Shown piece by piece: positions 30,737 to 39,600 of a stretch of 64,000 nt of DNA. How positions within the stretch are numbered: the stretch's first letter is position 1; each line of letters starts with the position of its first letter. This DNA comes from VXNE01 sp963665455 (lineage in GTDB: Bacteria; Pseudomonadota; Gammaproteobacteria; Pseudomonadales; Azotimanducaceae): the NCBI GenBank assembly GCA_963665455.1, contig OY762279.1:1798001-1862000 (forward strand). Direction: 5' to 3'. Under the pieces are notes generated by a model. It was not told the DNA's origin and searched no databases. It saw only the letters and a program-made list of their open reading frames with translations. Both the position numbers and the translations under genes were made by a program.

Positions 30737-31345
30737 GTGCTGCGCGGCAACGTCGTGACGGCGATCGCGACGACGGCAGTCCTGTCATCGGTGGATTTCG
30801 TTCGGATGTTCAACGGACGGATGTCCGGCGCGCAGCTCTTCAAGAACGTCACCGTTACGGCTTCGGGCGTGGCGGGCGGCACCGCTGGCTGGGTCGGAGG
30901 TGCGGCTGCGGGCGCGGCCATTGGATCGGCTGCTCCTGGGCCGGGAACCGCTATCGGAGCATTCGTCGGCGGCTTGCTCGGATCGCTGGGTATCGGCACG
31001 GCGGCGTCGAAGACTGCGCTGGTCGTCCTTGGCCGATTCATCGAAGACGATGCGAAGGAAATGTTGGCGATAGTCGAAGAGGTATTTGGCGGGTTGTGCG
31101 TCGAGTACTTGTTGACCAGAGAGGAAGCGGAGGCGGTCCTTGAGGATTTCCAGACGCTGGATTTGCCCGACATGTTGAGAGACATGTACGCGGCCGATGA
31201 TCGGCGTGGCTTCGCGCGTGGTGTGCTTGAGCCGCTTGTCCAAGAGCGCGGGCAGGCGAGGATGTGTGTCGTGTTACCGTCGAGCGAAGACTTGTCGAGG
31301 GGGACTGGTCGGGTGCTAGAAGAGTTCTTGGGCGAAGCCACGTAA
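30737..31345 (+). CDS. Glycine-zipper membrane protein, probably 5'-truncated
   Basis: 202 residues from a GTG at 30737, which lacks a clear ribosome site. Residues about 43-100 form a Gly/Ala zipper (TASGVAGGTAGWVGGAAAGA, then IGAFVGGLLGSLGIGTAAS), a two-helix membrane-inserting segment. The C-terminal 100 residues are an acidic soluble helix bundle (EEVFGGLCVEYLLTREEAEA). Such a zipper is often found in the middle of larger proteins, and the frame is open upstream without a start, so the N-terminus is probably lost to the rearrangement that also split the integrase. Function not recognised; bacteriocin-like or membrane-damaging roles are possible but unproven. Confidence 0.6.
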   Translation: MLRGNVVTAIATTAVLSSVDFVRMFNGRMSGAQLFKNVTVTASGVAGGTAGWVGGAAAGAAIGSAAPGPGTAIGAFVGGLLGSLGIGTAASKTALVVLGRFIEDDAKEMLAIVEEVFGGLCVEYLLTREEAEAVLEDFQTLDLPDMLRDMYAADDRRGFARGVLEPLVQERGQARMCVVLPSSEDLSRGTGRVLEEFLGEAT

Positions 31346-31444
31346 GTCCGTGACCTGCGGGAGGGCGTAGCCACCTCACGTCTGCCGAAGCAACTGGGCG
31401 ATTGACGACGCCGAGCGCATTGGAATTCGCCGGGAGGAGCATAG

Positions 31445-31954
31445 TTGAACTTCCAAGACGCAATCGTTGAACCGCACGACCTGACTACCGATCGTCTTGC
31501 GGCGTTCTGCGAGTACGTTGGGATGGCCGTAGACGACGACACGATCAGGACGCTACCGCTCTCGGGCATCGTGAGCGTCGCGGGGAGCAGGAACAGCCTT
31601 AGCCCACTCGAACCTCTCCGCTCTCGCGTGGGTGTCTATGCCTTCCAACTCGGAGACTGCGTAATCTATGTTGGGAAGAGTGGAACGGATACAAGCGATC
31701 GGGATCTGCGGGATCGGATATCTCAGCACTTGCGTGAGCACGACACCGGCGGGACGTTGCGGATTAACTGGTTCAGAAGGCATGGGTGCGACTTCGCGGC
31801 CTTCAAACAGGAGATTGCTGAATGTGCGCTCTGGACGATCTCGTTCCCTCAAGGTGAGGACACGCAAAAGCTCGCGCGATTGGAGCACTTGCTCATCGGC
31901 GCAATTGGCCCCCGATACTGCAATGTACCTGCTCCTTCATGTCCTACGGGCTAG
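31445..31954 (+). CDS. GIY-YIG nuclease-domain protein A
   Basis: 169 residues from a TTG at 31445 preceded by a strong GGGAGGAG. The GIY-YIG core is GVYAF (63-67) and IYVG (74-77), followed by RDLRDRISQHL with R91 and H95, and a late Glu in ARLEHLLIG. The first 60 residues (LAAFCEYVGMAVDDDTIRTL) are a conserved extension shared with the paralogue at 33865-34386. GIY-YIG domains cut or nick DNA in repair, restriction, mobile introns and defence. The tail EDTQKLARLEHLLIGAIGP is also shared. The job of this small two-part family is unknown; its setting beside integrase remnants suggests mobile-element or defence use. Confidence 0.82.
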   Translation: MNFQDAIVEPHDLTTDRLAAFCEYVGMAVDDDTIRTLPLSGIVSVAGSRNSLSPLEPLRSRVGVYAFQLGDCVIYVGKSGTDTSDRDLRDRISQHLREHDTGGTLRINWFRRHGCDFAAFKQEIAECALWTISFPQGEDTQKLARLEHLLIGAIGPRYCNVPAPSCPTG

Positions 31955-31986
31955 TTGGCGAGAGGCGCGTTAGACAAGGCGGCCTC

Positions 31987-32016
31987 AACGCTCCTGCGTT
32001 CAAACGCAGGCTCGTT
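31987..32016. terminator. Hairpin between convergent genes, likely bidirectional terminator
   Basis: CCTGCGTT (31993-32000) pairs with AACGCAGG (32003-32010) in an 8-bp stem; outer bases AACG/CGTT can extend it. It lies in the 61-bp gap between the GIY-YIG gene and the convergent integrase remnant. No U-tract follows, so intrinsic termination is likely but not certain. Confidence 0.5.
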
Positions 32017-32660
32017 CAGCCGGGGTGGCCGAGGTAGTCGGCCCACTGCTGCATGAGGGTCCTGCGGCGCTCGAACAGGCCGCTGCGGCGGCAGGCGGCC
32101 TGGACGCGGTCGTTGTTGACGTGCGCCAGGGCGAGCTCGCAGACCTCGCGCGTCGCGTCGGTGCACTCGGCGGCCCAGTCGCGGAAGCTGGAGCGGAAGC
32201 CGTGCGGCACGGCGTCGATCCCGAGCGCCTTCATCATCCGCCCCATCGGATGGTGGCCCTGCGGCCGGCCCCGCTCCGACGGGAACACGAGGTTGGCCGC
32301 CCGGGGCAGTTCCCGGTGCGCCTCGTCGAGTACGGCGAGATCCCGCCGGACAGGCGGCACGCGGTGCTCGCGGGCGGCCTTCATGCGCCCGGCGCCGATG
32401 GTCCACACCGCGGCGTCGGGGTCGATCTCGTCCCACGTCGCGCCGCGCACCTCGGCCGAGCGGGTCGCGGTGAGCACCAGGAACTCGAACGAGAGCACCG
32501 TGCCGCAGTACGCGCCCGAGCGCCGCGCGATCGCGACCGCCGCGCCCACCCGCGCGTGCGGCAGCGCCCCTCTGTGGACAACTTGTGCGTTGTTGTTCGG
32601 CAGCATGGCGGAGATCGGGTCGCCGGCGGGTTGTCGGGCACGTCTTTGCCACGCGCTCCG
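32016..32660 (-). pseudogene. Tyrosine integrase, catalytic C-terminal half (remnant)
   Basis: On the minus strand the frame reads AQVVHRGALPHARVGAA, LVLTATRSAEVRGATWDEID, HGFRSSFRDWAAE, LALAHVNNDRVQAACRRSG and LMQQWADYLG: the catalytic domain of P4-type integrases with Arg, HxxR and His boxes. The position that carries the nucleophilic Tyr in this family (AAYRR) is Cys (AACRR; TGC). Near 32640 a one-base loss shifts DNP out of frame with PAGDPISAML. There is no start codon or N-terminal domain. With the plus-strand half at 29932-30210 it would make one integrase if the interval were inverted. Confidence 0.82.
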
Positions 32661-32675
32661 GCCACACGCCGCCAT

Positions 32676-33317
32676 CGTCCCGGCCGCCTCCCGCGTCCCG
32701 TCACGCCCCCACGCTGGGTAAGGGTCCTTCGGACCCCCGACCCAGCGCCCAACGCGCGCCGGACGCGGCGTGCTTAAGCCCCGCGCGGGTCCTGTGCGGT
32801 GCGCCAGCTACCTGCCCTCCGTCGAGGGCGGCAAGGGCGCCCCAAGGCCGGACATGGTCCCCCCGCCATGCAAAATAACGGGTGCGGCAACCAGCGGCGG
32901 CCGCCGCAACGTGCGCGAGAGTGCCTTGGTTTTGAAAAGCGCGGGCCAAACATCGAACGGGGCCACCCTCCGCGCTGCCGGGCGCGTGGTCTGGCACCAT
33001 GGCGCGTTCCCCTCGCCGAATGCCACCGTCCGCCTCCGGGCGCACCCGGTTCGACGACGCCGCGTCACCGGCAGGGCCGCAGCGCCGGCGGAGGACCCGC
33101 GCAGCGGGTTGACCCGTTGACGGCGGTGGCGCTCCCGGCGCCGGCATCGCATGGTCCGCTGGGTGGCGACGATAAGCGTTCGGGCGAGGCGGTATGTGGC
33201 AGGTGGTTCCGACACCCCCGGATCCCACTGACGTGGCCACCCAGGACGTTCTGCAGCGGGATGCCGGTCAATGCGTGAGACGTGCGGGCACGACTGACAA
33301 CACCGCTACATCGAAGT
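32676..33317. other. Gene-free 640-bp stretch with a strong hairpin
   Basis: No frame with a credible protein. Very GC-rich except for a short stretch near 32935-32960. The striking feature is the hairpin at 32713-32746. It ends at the left inverted repeat of the IS3-type derivative. It probably represents mobile-element flank or an unrecognised non-coding region. Confidence 0.4.
32713..32746. repeat. Perfect-arm hairpin in intergenic DNA
   Basis: GCTGGGT (32713-32719) pairs with ACCCAGC (32740-32746), and GGGTCC (32722-32727) with GGACCC (32731-32736), around a TTC loop. Thirteen base pairs in 34 nt. It could be a terminator, a transposon/plasmid end or part of a structured RNA; nothing in the sequence decides. 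Confidence 0.5.
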
Positions 33318-33804
33318 TGACCCGGTTTAGTGGACACCCCGACACTTGGGGAAGGAGGTGTTCACGATGGCTAGGCGATATGCGCCGGAGTACCGGCGGC
33401 AGGTGGTGGAGTTGGTTCGCACGGGCCGGGGGGCGGAGGAGTTGTCGCGGGAGTTCGGCTGCTCCGCGCAGGCGATCCGCAACTGCGTGCGCCGGGCGGA
33501 CGTCGACGAGGGTCGCCGGGCGGTATTCGACCTCGTCGAGGCGTTCGACAACCGCAAGCGCCGTCACTCGGCCCTTGGCTATCTCAGTCCGGCGGCGTTC
33601 GAGCGGAGCCGCGGGCCGGGAGGCGGCGTGACGCTCTCCCGCAAGCTCCCGTCGGCCGAGCCGAGGTTGGCGGACCGCACGCCGCCCGCCCGCCTTAAGC
33701 GGGTGACGCGCACCGGGCGTCGTCGGCCGGTTCCGAACCGACCGATCACGCCCGATTCACGGGGCAGCCGCCCCAACAAGTAAACTGTCCACTAAACCGG
33801 GGCA
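33318..33804 (+). mobile_element. Internally deleted IS3-type element (487 bp)
   Basis: Both ends carry the 19-bp repeat TG(A/C)CCCGGTTTAGTGGACA (33318-33336, and inverted at 33786-33804; one mismatch). Between them is a single frame joining the start of an IS3-type OrfA to the end of an OrfB transposase. The catalytic DDE core is gone, so the element is about 490 bp instead of the 1.2-1.5 kb of a full copy. It could be mobilised only by a full-length relative. No clear target duplication (flanks agt and ggt). Confidence 0.8.
33367..33783 (+). pseudogene. OrfA-OrfB fusion frame of the deleted IS3-type element
   Basis: 138 codons from the ATG at 33367, preceded by GAAGGAGG. Residues 1-45 are the OrfA helix-turn-helix (MARRYAPEYRRQVVELVRTG, then LSREFGCSAQAIRNCVRRAD). 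Directly after DVDEG the frame continues with the OrfB tail, FDNRKRRHSALGYLSPAAFE. The deletion thus removed the rest of OrfA and nearly all of OrfB but kept the reading frame. The product could still bind the element's ends; it cannot transpose DNA. Confidence 0.8.
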
Positions 33805-33864
33805 GGTCCATTGTGAAGTTGCTAGGGTTCGGTCGTACTCATCTGAATCTGATGGAGGTGCTTC

Positions 33865-34386
33865 GTGGACATCTTTGAAGCTATAAGGGACGGACACGCT
33901 CTGACCTGCGAGGGTCTTGCAGCCTTCTGTGCTTACGTCGATCTGGAGGTCGGCGACCATACAATCAGCTCCTTGTTGGTCAAAGAACTTGTAAACGTGG
34001 GCGGAGAGAACACTCTGGCCGGGCTAGACCACGTTCGTTGCCGTATTGGCGTCTACGCCTTTCAACTAGACGGCAGCGTGATCTATGTGGGGGAGTGCGG
34101 GACGAAGAGTCGAGGTGGGGATCAGGACTTGAAGAAACGCATAGGGCAGCACCTCGCTGAAAGTTCCGGCGGGACGTTGCGGAAGAACTGGTTTAAGGCG
34201 AACGGCTGCAACTTGCAAGAGTACAAGGCAGAGATCGCCCAATGTCGCCTGTGGATTGCCTCGTTCCATCGAGGTGAGGACACTCAGAAGATCGCCCGCT
34301 TGGAGCACCTGCTCATTGGAATACTCGGCCCCAAGTATTGCGACACCCGGACGGTCGAACGCAACCGCCGAGTTCAGACAACCTAG
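33865..34386 (+). CDS. GIY-YIG nuclease-domain protein B (paralogue of protein A)
   Basis: 173 residues from a GTG at 33865 with GGAGGTG upstream. GVYAF (62-66), IYVG (73-76), KKRIGQHL with R92 and H96, then GTLRKNWFKANGC and EDTQKIARLEHLLIGILGP. It aligns over its full length with the protein at 31445-31954, including the N-terminal LAAFCAYVDLEVGDHTISSL extension, but with many substitutions, so the duplication is old or both arrived separately. It lies 60 bp downstream of the deleted IS3 element, whose insertion may have replaced its native promoter. Confidence 0.82.
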   Translation: MDIFEAIRDGHALTCEGLAAFCAYVDLEVGDHTISSLLVKELVNVGGENTLAGLDHVRCRIGVYAFQLDGSVIYVGECGTKSRGGDQDLKKRIGQHLAESSGGTLRKNWFKANGCNLQEYKAEIAQCRLWIASFHRGEDTQKIARLEHLLIGILGPKYCDTRTVERNRRVQTT

Positions 34387-34641
34387 TGTGCCGTGCTCTG
34401 GACGCCCTTGAAGCGGTGCCGATGCTGCGCTCCACTGCGTCGTTTGGCGCGATGCCGGTCAGATTCGCATACGGCGTGACCGGGACGACCGATCGGATAC
34501 TCGAAAACGCGCTCCGCCGCGGTACTTCCGTTCGGGTCGCCAAACCGGTAATCGGACCCGTACGCGGTTCTGGACAAGCCGGGAAAAATGGCTTAAATCA
34601 GAATGTTGATGGAAACGTTCCGTTGGGTCCAACGGCGGGGC
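34387..34641. other. Non-coding stretch before the 136-bp tandem repeat
   Basis: No credible gene on either strand. Together with the repeat (34642-34913) and 34914-35034 it forms a gene-free interval of about 650 bp between the second GIY-YIG gene and the PhyH gene. Confidence 0.35.
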
Positions 34642-34913
34642 CTTGCATGGAATAGGCTGTGACGGAGCGCAGCGACTGGGACCGCGTGTTCCATGGGCGA
34701 TCGGCGTGGCTGGGCCGGAGGCGGAGCCGGCGCGCAGCGATAGCGGACCGACAAAGCGCCGGACCGGCTTTAGGGCGCTTGCATGGAATAGGCTGTGACG
34801 GAGCGCAGCGACTGGGACCGCGTGTTCCATGGGCGATCGGCGTGGCTGGGCCGGAGGCGGAGCCGGCGCGCAGCGATAGCGGACCGACAAAGCGCCGGAC
34901 CGGCTTTAGGGCG
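34642..34913. repeat. Tandem duplication of a 136-bp unit
   Basis: Two practically identical copies, 34642-34777 and 34778-34913. Each unit begins cttgcatggaataggctgtg and contains CATGGAA near its start and TTCCATG about 40 bp later, so each can form a hairpin; GCCGGAGGCGGAGCCGGC adds a second symmetric patch. The unit is open in several frames on both strands but shows no protein signature. It looks like an interspersed repeat that duplicated in place. Confidence 0.8.
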
Positions 34914-35034
34914 CTCCTAGGGTACGATCCCCTTTCCGGCGTGGACCTCTCGTGGATGGAAGACCAGACGGACGGTGCCCCGTTTCGTTCCGACATCTAC
35001 CCGCAGCTACGCTGAATCTTCAGGAGGAAACGGT

Positions 35035-35871
35035 ATGAACGCCGAAGCCCAAGCGCCAGCGACCGCCAACCCGATGCTCGGCCCGACCGGCCCTCCCTGG
35101 GAGATCTCGGCGGAACTCCTGCCGGCGGTGGAGGAACTCGGGATGGTCGAGAACTGTCGGCAGCTCGCCGAAGAGGGCTGGACGATCATCGAGAACGCTG
35201 CCGATCCGGACTTCTTCGCGCGCCTGCGCGGGACGATCCTGGACAGCGAAGGCCAGTACCGCCTGCTCCGGCACGAGCCGATCTTTGCCGAAGCGGCCAT
35301 CAATCCGAAGGTGATGGCCCTGGCGGAGTTCTCGGTGGGCCGCGGCTGCCTGCTCGGCAGCCTCATCTCCTCGATCCGCTCGAAGGGCGATGCTCAGGCC
35401 TCCGTCCACTCCGACCAAGCGTTCTTCCCGAGCCCCTTTCCGCAGCACAACATGATGCTGACGGCGTGTTGGGCGTGCGACGACTTCACGCGGGAAGGTG
35501 GTGCCACCCTCGTGATCCCGGGCACGCACCGCCACCTGCGTCCGCCGACGGAGGAGGAGTCCGCTGCGGCGGCGGGCGCGATTGCGGCGGAGTGCCCGGC
35601 AGGCTCCATCGCGGTCTGGGACGGGCGAGTGTGGCATGGCAACTGGCCGCGCACCCTCGACGGCCAGCGCGTCGTGCTACACGCCACGTACTATCGGTTG
35701 CTGATGCGGCCGGCGGACGACTACTCGGACATCGCGGATGCGCTCATTGAACGGCATGGACCGCGGATGTCGCAACTTCTTGGCGAGGACGACTTCCTCT
35801 ACAAGAAGCATTTCGACTATGTGGGGGACTACGAGACGTTTGCGCGGACGTTGGAGAACGCGCGGAGTTGA
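35035..35871 (+). CDS. PhyH-family Fe(II)/2-oxoglutarate oxygenase
   Basis: 278 residues from the ATG at 35035, preceded by AGGAGG, a near-perfect ribosome site that decides the start. Iron ligands: H-S-D in ASVHSDQAFFPSPFPQHN, and the second His in GRVWHGNWP; the Arg is in RVVLHATYYRL. It is a paralogue of the oxygenase at 28851-29792 (same spacing, same HATYxRL end). It stands alone: the upstream DNA is repeat-rich and the downstream gene is convergent. Substrate unknown. Confidence 0.92.
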   Translation: MNAEAQAPATANPMLGPTGPPWEISAELLPAVEELGMVENCRQLAEEGWTIIENAADPDFFARLRGTILDSEGQYRLLRHEPIFAEAAINPKVMALAEFSVGRGCLLGSLISSIRSKGDAQASVHSDQAFFPSPFPQHNMMLTACWACDDFTREGGATLVIPGTHRHLRPPTEEESAAAAGAIAAECPAGSIAVWDGRVWHGNWPRTLDGQRVVLHATYYRLLMRPADDYSDIADALIERHGPRMSQLLGEDDFLYKKHFDYVGDYETFARTLENARS

Positions 35872-35910
35872 GTTGCGCGTCGCCGGGTAGCGGACCGGAG
35901 CGTCTCGCCG

Positions 35911-36630
35911 TTAGCCGGCCGGCACGGATTGATCCGGAGCCTCCAACTTACCGAGCTCCCACACCTGGTCGACGAGCTTCGGGGAAACTCCAGTTCCCTG
36001 CGCGTCCTTGCGCAAGGCGCGCATCAACGCAGTCGGGTCTGCGAAAGCCCTGATCTTCTCGCCTCGATGCGTATAGGTCGCCTTCGGGCGCTTCTCCTGT
36101 TCGCTGCCGAAAACGAGGCATCCGGTCACCGGAGTTTCTGGTGCCCATTCCCGGACGGCTTGGACGTTGCTCGCGATGCGGCGTAAAACCTCACGGAACT
36201 CCGACTTGGGAACGCGTCCGTACTTCGTTTCGATCACCCAAAGCCCACGCGGCGTCGCGACTAGGTGGTCGATGTCGCCGACCCGGGCGATCTCCTGCAC
36301 ACCGTGCGCCACCGCGCACGACTCTCGGGTCAGCGCGAACTCGATCGCTTGGCCGATGGTCTTCTCGGCGTGCGTGCCCTTTTCCATGTCTGACAGTCGC
36401 CAGCCGCGCTTGTCTCTGTACAACTTGTAGAACGCAGCCGCGAGGAATCCCGCCGCCGGCAGCCATACGATCCAGTCCACCCACGACGGCCCTATCGATG
36501 TACCGTGCATCAACCAGAGCACCAAGCCCCCGCTACAGAGCCAAGCCAATCCCAGCGCCGCCAGTAGCACGGCGAGGAACGCTCGCTCAAGAAGCCGTTT
36601 TTCGAGCCACTCGCCTGGATCGCGTCTCAC
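35911..36630 (-). CDS. Membrane protein with NERD (nuclease-related) domain
   Basis: 239 residues. Two transmembrane helices (about 17-42 and 50-67) are followed by a NERD domain: EKTIGQAIEFAL, then GDIDHLVATPRGLWVIETKY at about 118-137, the D...ExK pattern of PD-(D/E)XK-like folds. NERD proteins are predicted nucleases or nucleic-acid binders of unknown physiological role, sometimes in defence regions. It is convergent with the PhyH gene and 45 bp from the carboxylase stop. Confidence 0.85.
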   Translation of the reverse strand: MRRDPGEWLEKRLLERAFLAVLLAALGLAWLCSGGLVLWLMHGTSIGPSWVDWIVWLPAAGFLAAAFYKLYRDKRGWRLSDMEKGTHAEKTIGQAIEFALTRESCAVAHGVQEIARVGDIDHLVATPRGLWVIETKYGRVPKSEFREVLRRIASNVQAVREWAPETPVTGCLVFGSEQEKRPKATYTHRGEKIRAFADPTALMRALRKDAQGTGVSPKLVDQVWELGKLEAPDQSVPAG

Positions 36631-36675
36631 ACTACCTCCTTCACATGTCCACCTTCCGGCCGTCGCCGATTCCTG

Positions 36676-39600
36676 CTACCAAGTATCCACCCAACTCAGC
36701 TTCTTGCCTTCCCGGGGAATCGCGGGTGGTGCCGAATCCAGTCCCATCGCCACCCAGCGGCGGGTCATGGCCGGGTCGATCACGTCGTCCACCTCGAACA
36801 CGGTGCCGGCGTTGAGGGCTCGTGACCAGGCGTAGGCTTCCGCGACGAGTTCGTCGTAGCGCGCCTTGCGTTGCGGGATGTCCGTGATCGCTTCGAGTTC
36901 GCGGCGGCGGCCGAGCTTGATCGAGCCTTCGAGTCCCATCCCGGCGAACTCGCCGGTGGGCCAGGAGATGGCGAAGGAGGTTTCGTCGAAGCTACCGGTC
37001 GCCATCGCAAGGGCGCCGAGTCCGTACGCCTTGCGCAGCACGACCACGAAGTAGGGGACGGTCAGGTTGGCACCGGCGACGTACATGCGCCCGCAGTGGC
37101 GGATCAGCGCGGCCTTCTCCGCTTCCGGGCCGACCATGTTGCCGGGACAGTCGATGAGCGACAGGATGGGGATGTCGAAGGCGTCGCAGAGCTGCATGAA
37201 CCGGGACGCCTTGTCCGCGGCGTCGGCGTCGATGGCGCCGCCGGTGGGGGAGTTGGAGTTGTTCGCGATGACGCCGACGGGGCGTCCTTCAATGCGGATG
37301 AACGCCGTCACCATGGCGAGGCCGAACTTCGGGCGCAGTTCCAGCATGGAACCTACGTCGCCCAGGGTCTCGACCACCTGCCGGAGGTCGTAGACGGCGC
37401 GCCGGTTCTCGGGGACGATGTGCCGCAGGATGCGCTGGTCGTGCTCCTCCCACGCGCCGACCGGGCCTTGGAAGAAGGAGAGGTAGTGCCTGGCCGCTGC
37501 GGTTGCCGCCGCCTCGTCCTTCGTGACGATGTCGATGACGCCGTTCGGCTCCTGGATGCTGACCGGACCCACCTCGCCCGGCGCGTAGACGCCGAGTCCG
37601 CCGCCCTCGATCACGGCCGGCCCGCCCACGCCCAGGCTTGAGTCCTCGGTCGCGATGATCACGTCGCAGGCACCGAGCAGGACGACGTTGCCGGCGAAGC
37701 AGTAGCCGGAACTGACCCCGACGATCGGCACCAGGCCGGACAGCTTGCCGAGCTCGCGCCAGGTGCGGGTCTGGAGTCCGCCGACCGACCCCATCGAGCG
37801 ATTGCCACCGCTGCGCGGGCCGTTCTGCGTCCGCCCGCCGCCGCCCTCCGTGTACAGGACGACCGGCAGCCGGTGCTTCTTCGCGACCCCGAACATGCGG
37901 TCCTGCTTCTGGTGGTTCTTGTGGCCCTGGGTGCCCGCCAGCACGCTGTAGTCGTAGGACATCGCGATGCAGCGGGCGTTCTCCCGGCCTACGAGATCGC
38001 CGTTCACCCGGCCAACGCCCATCACCATGGCGTCGGCCGCGGTCCTGATGATGCGTTCCTCGAGCTGCTCCGGCGTATCGTCGCGATAGCGCGTCGCGGT
38101 CACCAGCGGGCCGTACTCGAAGAATGAGCCGGGGTCGCACAGGTCCTCGATGTTCTCTCGGGCCGTCCGTTTGCCCTGGCCGTGCCGTTTCGTGGTCGCC
38201 GCGACCCGCGCTTCGTCCATGGCGAGGCTGCGGAAGTGGTCCACCTCGGCGATGTCCGGGCGGATGGCGTCGAGGTCGATCTCCTCGCCGGTGCTGTACT
38301 CGCCCTCGACGTCCCGGGGCTCCACGAAGACGATGGGCGTCCCCTCGAAGATGGTGTCGCCGACCTCGAGGGCGACTTCCCGCACGACGCCCGCATCCTC
38401 GGTCGCGATCACGTGCTCCATCTTCAGCGCCTCGAGCACCGCCACGGGCTGGCCCTTCTGCAAGGTGTCGCCCTCCTGGACGGAGATCTCGACGACCATG
38501 CCCTGGATCGGCGCGGGCACCGCCACGGTGCCTTCCGGGCCCTGGATGATCGGGGGCTGATCCGCCGCCGCCGGGGTTGCCGACTGCGTATCGGCACGCG
38601 GCACGTTCAGGACGGCGAGCGGGTCGTCCGGATCCACCTTGACGCCGGCGTGCTCCACGTCGCGCTCCGGCGTGAAGTGGCGCGGTCGGTCGCGGGCCTC
38701 TTCGAGGAGCGTCGCCATGTGCTCCTCCACGTATCGCGTGTGGATGGCCCCCGCCGCGAAGTCGGCCTGCTTTAGCAACGCCTGCAGGAAGGCGATGTTG
38801 CTGCGCACGCCCTCGATGCGGAACTCCGCGAGCGCGCGCCGTGCCTTGCGGGCGGCGGCGTCCAGGTCGACCGCGTGGACGACGAGCTTCGCGAGTAGCG
38901 AATCGTAGCGTTGGCTGGTCGCGTAGCCTGTATAGCCGCAGCCGTCGATGCGAATGCCGGGGCCGGCCGGCGGGTCATACGCGCTGATCAGGCCACCGGC
39001 CGGTCGCGACGTGCCGTCGGCGTGCATCGTTTCGAGATTGACGCGCGCTTGCAGCGCCACGCCCCGGGTCGGGGGCGGCGTGCCCGTCAGCCCGAGATCG
39101 GCCAACGTCGCACCTGCGGCGACCCGGAGCTGAAGGGCCACGAGGTCCAGCCCGGTCACCTCTTCGGTCACCGTGTGTTCGACCTGCAAGCGCGCGTTCG
39201 CCTCCATGAACACGAAGCGCTCCGCGCCGACCAGGAACTCGATGGTGCCGACGCCCCGGTAACGGACCGCCGACGCAATCCTGACGGCGGCCTCCAGGAT
39301 GTCCTGCCGCATGCTCTCGGGTAGCCCGAATGCGGGGGCGACTTCGATGAGCTTCTGACGCTGCCGCTGCAAGCTGCACTCGCGGTCCCAAAGATGCGCG
39401 ACCGCCCCCGTGCCGTCGCCGACGACCTGGACTTCGACATGCCGCGCCCGGGGGATCAGTTCCTCCACGTAGAGGTCGGCGGAGCCGAAGGCCTTGTTCG
39501 CCTCGGAGGCGGCGCGGGCAAACGCCTCGTCGAGGTCCGCCCGTTCCGTGACTGGACGCATGCCGCGCCCTCCGCCCCCGGCGATGGCCTTCAGCATCAC

